NCBI GenBank assembly: GCA_037039925.1
Contig: JAXRKP010000133.1
Coordinates: 313,428-377,427, forward strand
Direction: 5' to 3'
Origin: Doris montereyensis
Lineage: Eukaryota; Mollusca; Gastropoda; Nudibranchia; Dorididae
DNA: 64,000 nt
Under the pieces are notes generated by a model that saw only the letters and a program-made list of their open reading frames with translations, was not told the DNA's origin and made no database searches. Positions 51,401 to 61,475 of this stretch are shown here, piece by piece (position 1 is the stretch's first letter; every line of letters starts with the position of its first letter). The position numbers and the translations under genes were made by a program.

Positions 51401-54400
51401 TAAATCAAGTAATCAAAGTATTGTATTTGTTAAGTTTATATCTTTGTTTTCATGTATTTTCTTTTTCTGCGTCTTCCTTTTTATTTTCACTATTGGCTTT
51501 TCCAAATCATATGGATTGGATTTGCTTAATAAAAGATATTTCTAAAATGTGTGTCTTGACATATTTCATACTTACGCATATGTCACATAGGTTTCATCTA
51601 TATACTTTATAATATTATTACTATTTATATCTCTCCTTATTTGTTTCAGCAATGTATTACTGCACTAGACAACAAGTTTCCCAAAAGCGTGCGGGTCAGG
51701 AGATTGCTTGGGATGCTGTATGAAGCCAGAGAAGAGTAAGACCATAGCACTGTTCTCATATTTCATTCTTTATCTTTCTTTCACTCTATGGCTTTGATTT
51801 ACTAGCTGTATAGATTTGGAATAAGAGGAACAAAACGTTTAAGGTAAAGCAGCAAGCTATTGCCAACATTTTGGGTTATTTTTGACACACCTTAAAACGT
51901 CAATTAATCCATCTGTTTTTAAAAGATCAAAGAGCAAATCAGTATTCAGTCTCTTTTGTGGAACTATGGGGTAGTGTAAGCAGTATTCAGTCTCTTTTGT
52001 GGAACTATGGGGTAGTGTAAGCAGTGTTCAGTCTCTTTTGTGGAACTCCGGAGTAAATTGGCTCTATTTTTTTATGTTTTATTACTCAGGGGTTATATGC
52101 ATCAGCGGCACTCTTAAGGGTTTTTTTGTTGTTGTTTTTTGGGAGGGGGTGGGGATGCTTTTTGTGTGGGTTTTTTTGTTTTTATTTGTCTTGGAATTCT
52201 ACATACTGACATTTGTTCACTGGCCTTTTTTCTCTCTATTCCATTGTAGATATTAATTTAGTGTTTCTCTCTATTCCATTGTAGATGCTAATTTAGTATT
52301 TCTCTCTATTTCATTGTAGATGCTAATTTAGTATTTCTCAAGTAAATTGTTCAACTGTCTTGGCTTGAACCCATGACTTTTCAATTGAGGGGGCCAACAT
52401 CTTGCCTCTCGACCACTGATTAAGGGATTGCTTCCTCCTTTTGCAAAAATCTAAACTAAGAATGAAAGAAAAATAATTTTCAGTGCTCTGTTGGTTTGGC
52501 CAATAAAATGGAAAGTGGCTGCTTAAAGTGTGTTTACATGGATTGTTATACTGTCATAGAGTCATTTTGATATATAAGTAAAATATCAACTTTACAATGT
52601 CATTCATTCTCAGATATGCAGAGGCTGAGGAGGAATACAAAACTATTCTAGAGAAAAGATGAAACAAATATGGTAAATCCTTTAAGTTGTTTTGCGGTTC
52701 AGTTGTTTTGTGAATGCTGTCATTTGTTTTCTTTTTTTGAAATTCATTCACATTTCAATTTCCCCCGTGAGGATTGTTTTTTTTTGTTGTTTTAGCTTTT
52801 GTTTTTTGAGAATTCATTTTCTTTAGCTGCTTCCTATTTTATCAACTATCTGTTTAATATTAATTGTGATAATTGAAGGAAAAGAGATATATATTTGTGT
52901 GACTCAATTCTTTCACTTAATTTGAAGTGATACAGGATTTACTGGTGAATTATTTTCAGTATGCACGGAAACGTCAAGTAGCCATACTGAAAGCAAGACA
53001 AAAGATTCCCGAAGCCATTCAAAAACTGAACGAATATTTGAAAGGGTAAGAAGACTCTTTTTTTTGGAACTTAGTGTGAATTATTTAAAAATACAACACT
53101 GTGTACTGCTGAAATGATAGAAAAATCAAGGCTCTTTAAGGTCGTTTCAAATTTTTAAGTGAATCAGTTTTTCTTTTCTTTCACTTTTTTATGTGCGTGT
53201 GATTTACACATGGAACATCTATTTTGATGTCAACTCATGTGCTTTTTCTTGAGTTCTATTCTTGAATTTGTCTTGTTTTTTCAAGATTTTGGGGGCTTTT
53301 TTGTTACACCTTCAACATGATTAAGACAGAAAACTGCATCATGTGATGTGTCATATTGTTAGACAGAAGACTGCATCATGTGATGTGTCATATTGTTAGA
53401 CAGAAGACTGCATCATGTGATGTGTCATATTGTTAGACAGAAGACTGCATCATGTGATGTGTCATATTGTTAGACAGAAGACTGCATCATGTGATGTGTC
53501 ATATTGTTAGACAGAAGACTGCATCATGTGATGTGTCATATTGTTAGTTAAATTTTTTAAAGAGTAAAGATAACACATGTTTATGAATTTCTGTCATTTG
53601 ACATTGGAAATGCTCTTATTCCTGAGTTAAAAATGTTGTTGACAACACTGGGAATACTGTTGTCTTTTTTTCTTTTCTTTTCTTCATTCCTTTATTTTCT
53701 TTCCTTTATTCCTCGTCTGGCTGTATGTAGACTTTTGTCCTAAATATGACGAGGTCAGGGGGATTAAAAAAAAATGACACAATGGAGTTTGATTTAAACT
53801 TAAACATGTGCGTGTGGCAAAGGTTCATGGCCACTTTCGTTCTTGGATCGAGAAAAGAAAAAAAGAATTCCAAGGACATCTGACAAGCAGATTTGCATTG
53901 TGGCTGTTTTCCTTCTCTGTGTGTCTAGTTTCATGACAGACTATGAAGCCTGGAATGAGCTTTGTGACCGTTTTCCTTTTCTGTGTGTCTAGTTTCATGA
54001 CAGACTATGAAGCCTGGAATGAGCTTTGTGACTGTTTTCCTTTTCTGTGTGTCTAGTTTCATGACAGACTATGAAGCCTGGAATGAACTTTGTGACTGTT
54101 TTCCTTTTCTGTGTGTCTAGTTTCATGACAGACTATGAAGCCTGGAATGAGCTTTGTGACTGTTTTCCTTCTGTGTGTGTCTAGTTTCATGACAGACTAT
54201 GAAGCCTGGAATGAGCTTTGTGACCATTTTCCTTCTCTTTGTGTCTAGTTTCATGACAGACTATGAATCATGGAATGAGCTTTGTGACTGTTTTCCTTCT
54301 GTGTGTGTCTAGTTTCATGACAGACTATGAAGCCTGGAATGAGCTTTGTGACTGTTTTCCTTCTGTGTGTCTAGTTTCATGACAGACTATGAAGCCTGGA

Positions 54401-57400
54401 ATGAGCTTTGTGACTGTTTTTCCTTTTCTGTGTGTCTAGTTTCATGACAGACTATGAAGCCTGGAATGAACTTTGTGACTGTTTTCCTTTTCTGTGTGTC
54501 TAGTTTCATGACAGACTATGAAGCCTGGAATGAGCTTTGTGACTGTTTTCCTTCTCTTTGTGTCTAGTTTCATGACAGACTATGAAGCCTGGAATGAGCT
54601 TTGTGACTGTTTTCCTTCTCTGTATGTCTAGTTTCATGACAGATTATGAATCCTGGAATAGACTTTATGACTGTTTTCCTTCTCTGTATGTCTAGTTTCA
54701 TGACAGATTATGAAGCCTGGAATAAGCTTTGTGACTGTTTTCCTTCTCTGTATGTCTAGTTTCATGACAGACTATGAATCCTGGAATGAGCTTTGTGACT
54801 GTTTTCCTTCTGTGTGTGTCTAGTTTCATGACAGACTATGAATCCTGGAATGAGCTTTATGACTGTTTTCCTTCTCTGTATGTCTAGTTTCATGACAGAC
54901 TATGAAGCCTGGAATGAGCTTTGCGACCTTTACCTCTCTCAGCATGATTACACCAACGCTACCTTCTGCCTTGAGGAGCTCATCATGTCAAATCCTCATA
55001 ATCATCTTTACCACCAAAAATATGCAGAGGTAAGGAAGTCTTTGGACCCCTGAAGCTTTGAGTTTTCATGGCTTAAAAGGAGACGTTAACACACTAGACA
55101 TTAATGATTTTGTGTTTGTCATTTTATGCTTTAATGGGGAAGTCACAGACACTTTCTGAATTGAAATTTCTTTTTAGTTAAAGTGAGAGTACATTATGGT
55201 CATTGTAAAAGTCAGAAATGGAAAAACTTTTCACAGAAATAGTGGTTACCGTATATCACAAAACTTTGATCTACATTTGCTATAATAAACGATTTCTGTA
55301 ATTTCTTGTGTTTTAAAGCTGTGATTTATATTAGATCTGAGCAATGATACTGTTTGTTTATAATGTGTATGGCCAATAGAGTGTGGTCTGAGAAAAAAAT
55401 GATGAAATTTTCCTCTCCTGTCTAAGACATTGTATGGCCAATAGAGTGTGATCTAAGAAGAAAGGATGAAATTTTCCTCTCCTGTCTAAGACATTGTATG
55501 GCCAATAGAGTGTGGTCTAAGAAGAAAGGATGAAATTTTCCTCTCCTGTCTAAGACATTGTATGACCAATAAAGTGTGGTCTAAGAAGAAAGGATGAAAT
55601 TTTCCTCTCTTGTCTTAGACATTGAATGGCCAATAGAGTGTGGTCTAAGAAGAAAGGATGAAATTTTCCTCTCCTATCTAAGACATTGTATGGCCAATAG
55701 AGTGTGGTCTAAGAAGAAAGGATGAAATTTTCCTCTCCTGTCTAAGACATTGTATGGCCAATAGAGTGTGGTCTAAGAAGAAAGGATGAAATTTTCCTCT
55801 CCTGTCTAAGACATTGTATGGCCAATAGAGTGTGGTCTAAGAAGAAAGGATGAAATTTTCCTCTCCTGTCTAAGACATTGTATGGCCAATAGAGTGTGGT
55901 CTAAGAAAAAAGGATGAAATTTTCCTCTCCTATCTAAGACATTGTATGGCCAATAGAGTGTGGTCTAAGAAGAAAGGACGAAATTTTCCTCTCTTGTCTA
56001 AGACATTGTATGGCCAATAGAGTGTGGTCTAAGAAAAAAGGATGAAATTTTCCTCTCCTGTCTAAGACATTGTATGGCCAATAGAGTGTGGTCTAAGAAG
56101 ACATGATGAAATTTTCCTCTCCTTTTCTAAGACATTGTATGGCCAATAGAGTGTGGTCTAAGAAGAAAGGATGAAATTTTCCTCTCCTTTCTAAGACATT
56201 GTATGGCCAATAGAGTGTGGTCTAAGAAGAAAGGATGAAATTTTCCTCTCTTGTCTAAGACATTGTATGCCAATAGAGTGTGGTCTAAGAAGAAAAGATG
56301 AAATTTTCCTCTCTTGTCTAAGACATTGTATGCCAATAGAGTGTGGTCTAAGAAGAAAAGATGAAATTTTCCTCTCTTGTCTAAGACATTGTATGCCAAT
56401 AGAGTGTGGTCTAAGAAGAAAAGATGAAATTTTCCTCTCCTTTATAACATACTGTATGGACATTAGAATCAAAGGTTGCATGATTTTATTTTTTTCTCTT
56501 TTTTTAATTCCTGGGCCCTTAAGTCAACACTGGATTATCACCTATGGTGGAAGGGGTAAATTCTAGTCAAATAAATTCAACCCATGCTTTTGATAAATAT
56601 GGATGTGTCTTCATTTATCCGTTATTTATGTTACCCTCTTGTTCTTTCAATCTTTATAAATTCTACACACTGCTCCTTTAAAGTGGATTGTTTTGTTTCA
56701 TTATTGGCAAACCTCGACACAGGGCATCTTACTTAAGGATGGGTTTTCACATGTAATATTGTTGATTTTCTTTTTCTCGCTTCCTTGGTGTTCTTCCATT
56801 TTGTTGTTTTAAATCACCATAATATAATGGCTTCGAATAATTTTGTGCGACTCCGATCATTCGTAAAGTTTTTTGTCTTATCCTTTACAAAAATCCCAGA
56901 TTCGTTACACAATGGGTGGCGTAGACAACATGGAGCTTGCCAGAGCTTACTTTGCTCAAGCCGCGAAACTGAATGCAAACAATGTCAGGGCACTCTATGG
57001 CTGGTTTCTGGTAAGTAGCCTGACTTCAGTGATTCAATTCGATTTAAATATTTTTTTTCATCCCAGAGGAAATTTGAAAGTTTAATGTCGTATACTTGTC
57101 ATTTCTAGAGCAAGATCAAAGTTTATAATGTAGATTAATCTCATTTAAGGTAAGATGTATATCTTGTCTTTGTCCATTACTGCACAATTTCACCTGTATG
57201 ATTGATAGTCTACAAAAGGAGAAATCTCTGCTAAAAGAAACTAGAACAAAGGTGTGAAGGTTTTTGCATGGTCTTTCATAACTAAACAAAGTGATTTTAC
57301 TCAAATTTTCTTTAATAAATAGTGAACTGTTTTAAGACAGGAGAAAAAGAAAAAGATTAAAACATTGGATTTGGATTTTCCCTTGTCCGTGTGCAACAGC

Positions 57401-59793
57401 CAGGGGCATAATATACAACTTGTATAGAGCATTATAGGAGCATATTGAAATGATTCTGCACTACTCATAGCCTGGTGCTTGTTCATACAAATGTCCTGTT
57501 AGTTGGAAAATATGGAGCTCTGTGCCTTTCTTAAAGCCACTAATACTTTTTTTTTTTATGTGGGTTTCATCCAGCTTGGGGACTCGGTAGTCCAGAGGCA
57601 AGGTGTCAGCCTCTCAACCAAAAGGTAGTGGGTTCGAGCCCCACCAACGGTTGATAAATTTTCTCGAGTTCCCTGGTCCAGGTAGGTGGATTGACACCTA
57701 GTCCCATCGGAGATGGACAATAAAAAGGAGGTCCCTGTGCAGATCACAACACAGGGCAGTCCGGGGAAAAAACAAAAACATTTTTTAAATTCTACCAAAA
57801 ACCCTGAGATCACCTTAGTGGTGGATGTGGGTAAATCAAATCAAATCAAAATATTCCAGCTTGTGAACCAGTGTCTTCATGATTACAATTACCCGGTACA
57901 AACTTATGCAGGTAATATTGTTGATCGTGCCATGCTGTTTCTCAAGGGAATAGTCATGTGACTTTGGTGTCTTTGGGATGTGTGTTACTGTGGCTGAGGG
58001 TGGTTGACGGGTGCTGCTGGTAGGGCCTACTTTTTCCTTTTACTCTTTTATCTTACTGTTTCCTCTTAATTCACCCTGAGATCACCACAATGGTGGATGG
58101 GGTAAATTTCAATTAAACAAACAAAAGTTACTATTGCTCTATAAACATATCTTAAATAGTTCAGCTTTCACGTTCCCTGTGTCGTAATACATCGTCTTAT
58201 TTCGTTCCTCCCAGTCCTCCTCGTACCTAGCTGTCAGTTCAAGCAAGGGAGCCAAGGACAAGCAAAGCAATCTCAAATACGCTGAATGGGCATTCAATCA
58301 AATTCAACGACGATATCAGGTACTTTGGCGTTAATGACAATGCCTTTATCATTGCCAAAGTGTCTCACAGAGATCACAGTTGAAAGAGCTTTGATTTGAT
58401 TTTGTCAAAATTAAGGCATCAAAATTAGACACAGCCATCTGATAGCATATAAATGAATCTTAATTTCAGTAAAACCCACCCCCTGGTCTAGGTGGCTGGA
58501 TCAACACCTAGTCTAAATCAGATACGGACGATAATAAGGAGGTCATGTGTGCAGATAACAACAGTCTGTGCACGTTAATGACCCCTTGACTGTTTACAGG
58601 GCAGTTTGGGCAAAATTACAAATCCTACCAAGACCCCTGAGACCAATTTAGTTGTGGATGTGGGTAAATCAAATCAATGGTAACACTTATCCAGCAGTGA
58701 CTTTTGTTGATGTGTCATTTGTAGCCTGGGGTAAGGCTGCCAAAAGTGAGATTATGAGGTCCTGGGTTTGAATCCTAGCAATGCTCTATCCAACATTGTG
58801 TTCCTTGGGAAAGATACTTTAGGAGGCGTTGTAGTAAAACTGGAGTGTTTAGAAACTGGGATAGGTGCCGGCTCTATGGGCCGTGTGCTTTGGAGGAATT
58901 TTTATTTTGAAGGCCTTTTACTTTTATTGATGATGAAGGAAAAATCATGGAGGCTTCTAATCCTTCTATGCAATTCTAATGCATAGTAAAAGGTTCTTTA
59001 TCTTCATTTTTTTTTTTTTTTTCCCGTAGCAAAATGAAAAAGAAGCGAGTAGTGCCACAGTATTACAGTGATTGTAGTAAATAGGCAACTGGTATAAGAC
59101 CAATGTTAGATGAGCTTAAACTTAACTCAAGAATAACCAGATCAGGCTGTCAAACATACATGGTTTCATCTTCAAACATTGATTGTCACCTGCACTCGTT
59201 TTACCATAGTACAGTAAAGCTGTGGAATGGACTTCCAATATAAATAAACTCAGCAATAGTACTGAAGACTTTAAAAACAGAATTAAACACATCACTTTAA
59301 AGCCAAAATTGTATTAATATTTTAGGTTCAATCAAAATATGCACGCTGACTAGTACTCAAGAATTGAGTTGGTCAGTTATTATGAAGAAAAAGAAGAAGA
59401 ATGTTATGATTTTTAATTTACTGAAGCAATCGCCTTGTGATTTGTTCTGATGTCTTAAAATAATGATTTCTGTTGACTTTAAACTCACTACCCAAAAATT
59501 CTTCAGTGTATGTGTGAGCGCAGTTTTGTTTTTCATAATAAGTGTTTAAAAACATACCCTGTTAAATGTAGCAACTACTGCTCATCTTTGTTTCATTATT
59601 ATTACTATAATATTTTGGCCTTTTTATTCCATGCTCAGTCTGCAACTACTGATCATCTTTGTTTCATTATTATTACTATAATATTATGGGCTTTTTGTTC
59701 CATTCTCAGTCTCAGCAGAGTGATGCTCAGCTAAAGGAAACCAAAGTGATAGAGAGCCTGAAAAGACACCTGGAGAACGTCCAAAACCCGTAG
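44450..59793 (+). CDS. EMC2: EMC2 (TTC35), ER membrane protein complex subunit 2, ten exons
   Basis: Join: 44450-44474, 48305-48418, 49167-49231, 51650-51735, 52614-52672, 52960-53045, 54888-55029, 56900-57010, 58215-58319, 59710-59793 (TAG). About 291 residues once one extra A in exon 5 is discounted; human EMC2 has 297. It is a TPR solenoid on the cytosolic face of the ER membrane complex, which inserts tail-anchored and multi-pass membrane proteins. Recognised blocks are [81 protein letters not shown] and [20 protein letters not shown]. Phases agree at every junction except exon 5 to 6, where the extra base breaks them. Introns hold many tandem arrays and SINEs. Confidence 0.95.
44725..44990. 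mobile_element. Family E interspersed element, copy 1
   Basis: AAAGATGGATTTATAGTCTG, GCTCACCAACTGTACATCAT, TTATCAACTC and AACAAGATCTTTCTCTAC occur in the same order at 61812-62005. The class is unknown and no ORF is present. Confidence 0.6.
45319..45552. mobile_element. Two small MITE-like hairpin elements in EMC2 intron 1
   Basis: 45321-45412 has inverted ends CTATTATTACTCCCACTTTA and TAAAGTGGGAGTAATGATAG. 45467-45552 is a related, more diverged copy starting CTATTATTACTACCACTTAA and ending AGTGATAATA. Both contain GCTGACCATAG inside. Confidence 0.6.
45722..45770. mobile_element. LINE 3'-end fragment
   Basis: GAATTGAATTGGTCAGCTAT followed by TTTGAAGAAGAATAAGAAGG matches the tail after the LINE remnant near 59370 (GAATTGAGTTGGTCAGTTAT, TATGAAGAAAAAGAAG). 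Confidence 0.5.
46534..47180. mobile_element. TTAA-flanked TIR element, piggyBac-like MITE
   Basis: TTAA at 46534-46537 is followed by CTCATAGACTACC; the exact inverse GGTAGTCTATGAG at 47164-47176 is followed by TTAA. The 639-bp interior has one 90-residue ORF (46896-47168) of no recognised family. TTAA target duplications are the mark of piggyBac elements, but the termini do not start with the usual CCC, so the class is inference. Confidence 0.6.
47181..48304 (+). other. Rest of EMC2 intron 1
   Basis: AT-rich sequence with a G tract near 48010. Nothing else is recognised up to exon 2. Confidence 0.6.
49167..51735 (+). CDS. EMC2: EMC2 exons 3 and 4 (49167-49231, 51650-51735)
   Basis: Exon 3 reads [20 protein letters not shown] and exon 4 reads [20 protein letters not shown] followed by GMLYEAREE. 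These form the first TPR helices of the family. Splice sites are cacag, GTGATA, tttcag and GTAAGA. Confidence 0.93.
49290..49480. mobile_element. LINE-tail-like sequence in EMC2 intron 3
   Basis: AATAAAGTTTATTTATATAT, ATAGCACCTTATACC and GATGTTTTACAATCACATTC resemble the common invertebrate non-LTR 3' end pattern. Low certainty. Confidence 0.35.
50125..51255. mobile_element. TIR element, copy 2 (CCTAAATGCC termini), inverted to copy 1
   Basis: The left part has GACCACCAAATGTCAGTTTC and GCCTAAATGCCC; the right end is GGGCATTTAGGTGGTCACTA. GGGATCACTGGTTTGTCATC and ATGCATTGCAACCACCCTTC match copy 1 read backwards. It has one 112-residue ORF (50396-50734) of no recognised family. Confidence 0.65.
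51275..51412 (+). mobile_element. Family C short interspersed element
   Basis: It carries TTTCATCTTGCTTTTCCCTC, TTAATTCACCCTGAGATCC and AATAAATCAAG. It directly follows the TIR element. Confidence 0.6.
51935..52040. repeat. Short tandem duplication, about 44-bp unit
   Basis: AGTATTCAGTCTCTTTTGTG and GAACTATGGGGTAGTGTAAG are repeated two to three times in EMC2 intron 4. Confidence 0.85.
52230..52340. repeat. Three tandem copies of a 37-bp unit
   Basis: The unit is TTTCTCTCTATTCCATTGTA followed by GATGCTAATTTAGTA. Each copy includes a pyrimidine tract and TGTAG, so each is acceptor-like. Confidence 0.85.
52355..52432 (-). mobile_element. SINE family A head fragment, reverse
   Basis: Minus-strand reading gives GGTCGAGAGGCAAGATGTTG and a B-box-like ATGGGTTCAAGCC. 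The body is missing. Confidence 0.45.
52614..52672 (+). CDS. EMC2: EMC2 exon 5, frame broken by one extra A
   Basis: After cattctcag the exon reads [14 protein letters not shown] and then hits TGA at 52660-52662. Four A's stand at 52654-52657. With three, the reading continues with six more residues to the GTAAAT donor in the phase exon 6 requires. Family similarity and phase therefore both indicate a one-base insertion in this exon, either an assembly error or a damaged allele. Confidence 0.85.
52960..55029 (+). CDS. EMC2: EMC2 exons 6 and 7 (52960-53045, 54888-55029)
   Basis: Exon 6 encodes [20 protein letters not shown] and QKLNEYLKG split before GGT. Exon 7 follows tgtatgtctag and encodes [20 protein letters not shown] and then [20 protein letters not shown]. 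It corresponds to the best conserved EMC2 TPR pair. The 1.8-kb intron between them ends in fifteen extra copies of the exon 7 acceptor region; the copy at 54888 is chosen because it alone continues into the full exon. Confidence 0.92.
53322..53548. repeat. Minisatellite, 37-bp unit, six copies
   Basis: The unit is GACAGAAGACTGCATCATGT and GATGTGTCATATTGTTA. It lies 0.3 kb after EMC2 exon 6, and copies are almost identical. Confidence 0.97.
53929..54930 (+). repeat. Sixteen tandem copies of the EMC2 exon 7 splice acceptor, 64-bp unit
   Basis: The exon-like start TTTCATGACAGACTATGAAG recurs at 53929, 53993, 54057, 54121, 54185, 54249, 54313, 54375, 54440, 54504, 54568, 54632, 54696, 54760, 54824 and 54888. 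Each copy is preceded by a pyrimidine tract ending TGTCTAG. After 40 exon bases (to the TGTGAC codons) every copy but the last returns to intron-like TGTTTTCCTT. The last copy reads on into the rest of exon 7. Units are 64 bp apart except one of 62 and one of 65. Confidence 0.97.
55366..56460. repeat. Minisatellite, 64-bp unit, about 17 copies
   Basis: The unit carries TATGGCCAATAGAGTGTGGT, CTAAGAAGAAAGGATGAAAT and TTTCCTCTCCTGTCTAAGAC. It lies in EMC2 intron 7, and spacings checked near its start are 64 or 65. Minus-strand ORFs of [16 protein letters not shown] type are artefacts. Confidence 0.97.
56900..59793 (+). CDS. EMC2: EMC2 exons 8 to 10 (56900-57010, 58215-58319, 59710-59793)
   Basis: All three are phase 0. 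Exon 8 reads [20 protein letters not shown] and [17 protein letters not shown]; exon 9 reads [20 protein letters not shown] and [15 protein letters not shown]; exon 10 reads [20 protein letters not shown] and ends ENVQNP before TAG. These match the last TPR and C-terminal helix of EMC2. Confidence 0.94.
57578..57849 (+). mobile_element. SINE family A, plus strand, full length
   Basis: The head has GACTCGGTAGTCCAGAGGCA and GTGGGTTCGAGCCCCACC; the body TAGGTGGATTGACACCTAG and CCTGAGATCACCTTAGTGG; the tail is (AATCA)n. It is the best-preserved copy here. Confidence 0.88.
58005..58128 (+). mobile_element. Family C short interspersed element
   Basis: TTTCCTCTTAATTCACCCTG, then GATCACCACAATGGTGG and GGGGTAAATTTCAATT. 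It lies directly upstream of EMC2 exon 9. Confidence 0.65.
58468..58905 (+). mobile_element. SINE A body (58468-58676) next to SINE B (58718-58905)
   Basis: The first part has CTGGTCTAGGTGGCTGGATC and an AATCAAATC end without a head. The second has a GGTTTGAATCCTAGC B box, TGTTCCTTGGGAAAGATAC and GCCGGCTCTATGGGCCG. Both lie in EMC2 intron 9. Confidence 0.7.
59030..59400 (+). mobile_element. Non-LTR retrotransposon 3' end, decayed
   Basis: One frame reads [20 protein letters not shown] and [14 protein letters not shown], with a stop at the next codons. This resembles the R/T, FF-x-R-T-x-x-x-W-N-x-L-P signature at the reverse transcriptase C-terminus of LINEs. The 3' tail carries GGTCAGTTATTATGAAG. 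It is 5'-truncated. Confidence 0.6.
59575..59716 (+). repeat. Two copies of a 71-bp unit containing the EMC2 exon 10 acceptor
   Basis: ATCATCTTTGTTTCATTATT and ATTACTATAATATT are repeated, and the first copy ends CATGCTCAG|TCT while the second ends CATTCTCAG|TCT, the real exon 10 junction. Confidence 0.93.
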
Positions 59794-61375
59794 TTCATAT
59801 GTGTGTGTAGTGTTTGGCAGAGAGGAAGTCGTGGTTCGGCGATGTCGTGAATGATGGAACAAATATTCATGTTATGTCATGGTCAGCTAATGGAAACCAT
59901 GATTTTTACCAAATTTGCTGGATGCTTTTGGTAGCAAGTGTACTGAAGTTGGAAAAGTATGGCAGAGGTTTTTAAGAAGGAATGCTTGGTTGAATTGTTG
60001 AACATGAGATGTTATTGTCATGCATTTATTTAAACCTTGATTATGTATCTTTATGTGAAAGTTTTTTAATGAACAAAAAAAAAAAAAATTACGGTGATCT
60101 CAGGGGTTTTGGTAGGATTCTTGATTTTGCCCGGACTGTCCTGTAATCAGCCAAGGGATCTTTAAGGTGCACAGCGAGTATGATCTGCATACATCTGCAC
60201 CTCTGATGGTAGGTTTTAGTATAAAAAAAACAAAGAAAATTTTTCAATCGTCTGGACCACAACGTTTTGCTTTAGAGGCTGGCACCTTGCCTTGAGGACC
60301 AAGTCCTCCAATAGAAGAAAGGACACATAAGTTTTTGATTTCACTGAGATTTAGTCTTTTTAAATTTTCATTTCATGTTTGTATTTCTTGTTTAAGTGTT
60401 GTCATTGAAACTACAAAGCTGGCAATTGTATAGAAACTATAACTTGTTCCCGAGACGGCTCCTTCTTACTTTTATTATCATTATTACAGCCTTCAGGGTT
60501 TTACTTTTTTTATGGTTATTGTCGTAAGTCTCCTCTTTAAGTTATGTGGCCTAACAGCAATACTCCCCCCCCCCCCCCCCCCCCCCCCTCCTCCCCAACT
60601 CTAGCAGTATTTTTTTCATATTGATTTTTGTTTTTACATATATCATTATTTCAGTGAAAGCTTTTATTGGGTGTTGGGTTTAAATGTTACTTTTTCTACT
60701 CCGGTTTTGTGGTTATAACTTAAAAGATTTTTTTTTTCTTTTTGGATGATTTTTTCTTCTGTTGTGTCCATAGGTTTGCTTGTAATTGAAATCATGTCCA
60801 AAAGTACACCTGTAGGTGCTAAAGGTTGAATTAAGGGTGTGTCCTTTGTCAAATACATGTATAATAATTAATATAGTCATTCCTCACAAAACTTGCACAG
60901 GTGACTTGCCTTCTTGGAAATATTATGTACAGGTGAATGTCTGAACGCATACGATTGTAATGTGTGATCTAGTTAACATCACTTAAAAGAGGGCATCTGA
61001 ACATATTATATACATGAAACTGATGCGTATTTTGTTAACCATGGTTAGAGATTGTCACTCAATATGTATGAGATATTCCTTCCATCTGGTCAATGTTTTG
61101 ACAAGAGAGCAAGTCTCAATGAGCCATTGTTTCTCATTTGGTGAACATGAGAAAGAGAGTGAATCTGAAAACGGGTTGACCCCTCCAGAGAGATGCATTG
61201 ATGATTGTCTTTAAATATTTCGTATCACTACATTACTGTGCCACATCTTTTGATATCTGGTCGTCTTTTATTTATCTAACTGAGACTACTAAGAGCAGTC
61301 TTCTATGTTCTTCTATGTTATGTGTCGTTGCACAGGATATTTATTCAGGAAATAAATTTTTTCCACCTCAAAACG
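59794..61375 (+). other. EMC2 3' UTR, probable
   Basis: The first canonical AATAAA after the stop is at 61351-61356, which would make a UTR of about 1.6 kb. The stretch contains a reverse-oriented SINE (60090-60310) and a run of about 27 C near 60565. Earlier non-canonical cleavage is possible. Confidence 0.4.
60090..60310 (-). mobile_element. SINE family A, reverse, decayed
   Basis: GGTGATCTCAGGGGTTTTGG, CAGCCAAGGGATCTTTAAGG and, at the end, CTTGCCTTGAGGACCAAGTC are the reverse of the family A landmarks. It lies in the EMC2 3' UTR. Confidence 0.7.
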
Positions 61376-61475
61376 TTTTATTTTGTCATTTGTCTTCTTT
61401 GGTTCTTATATATGTATATGTACTGTAAAACATGTTGTTAATTAATATGCTACGTGTGAAGAAAAGGATACTTAC

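Noticed and set aside
54838..55053. ORF starting in the last acceptor copy as a separate gene
   Set aside because: Its conserved part is EMC2 exon 7, and the upstream part is intron.
57578..57660. tRNA gene
   Set aside because: The A and B boxes belong to the head of a SINE; the head continues into a SINE body and tail and does not form a complete tRNA.
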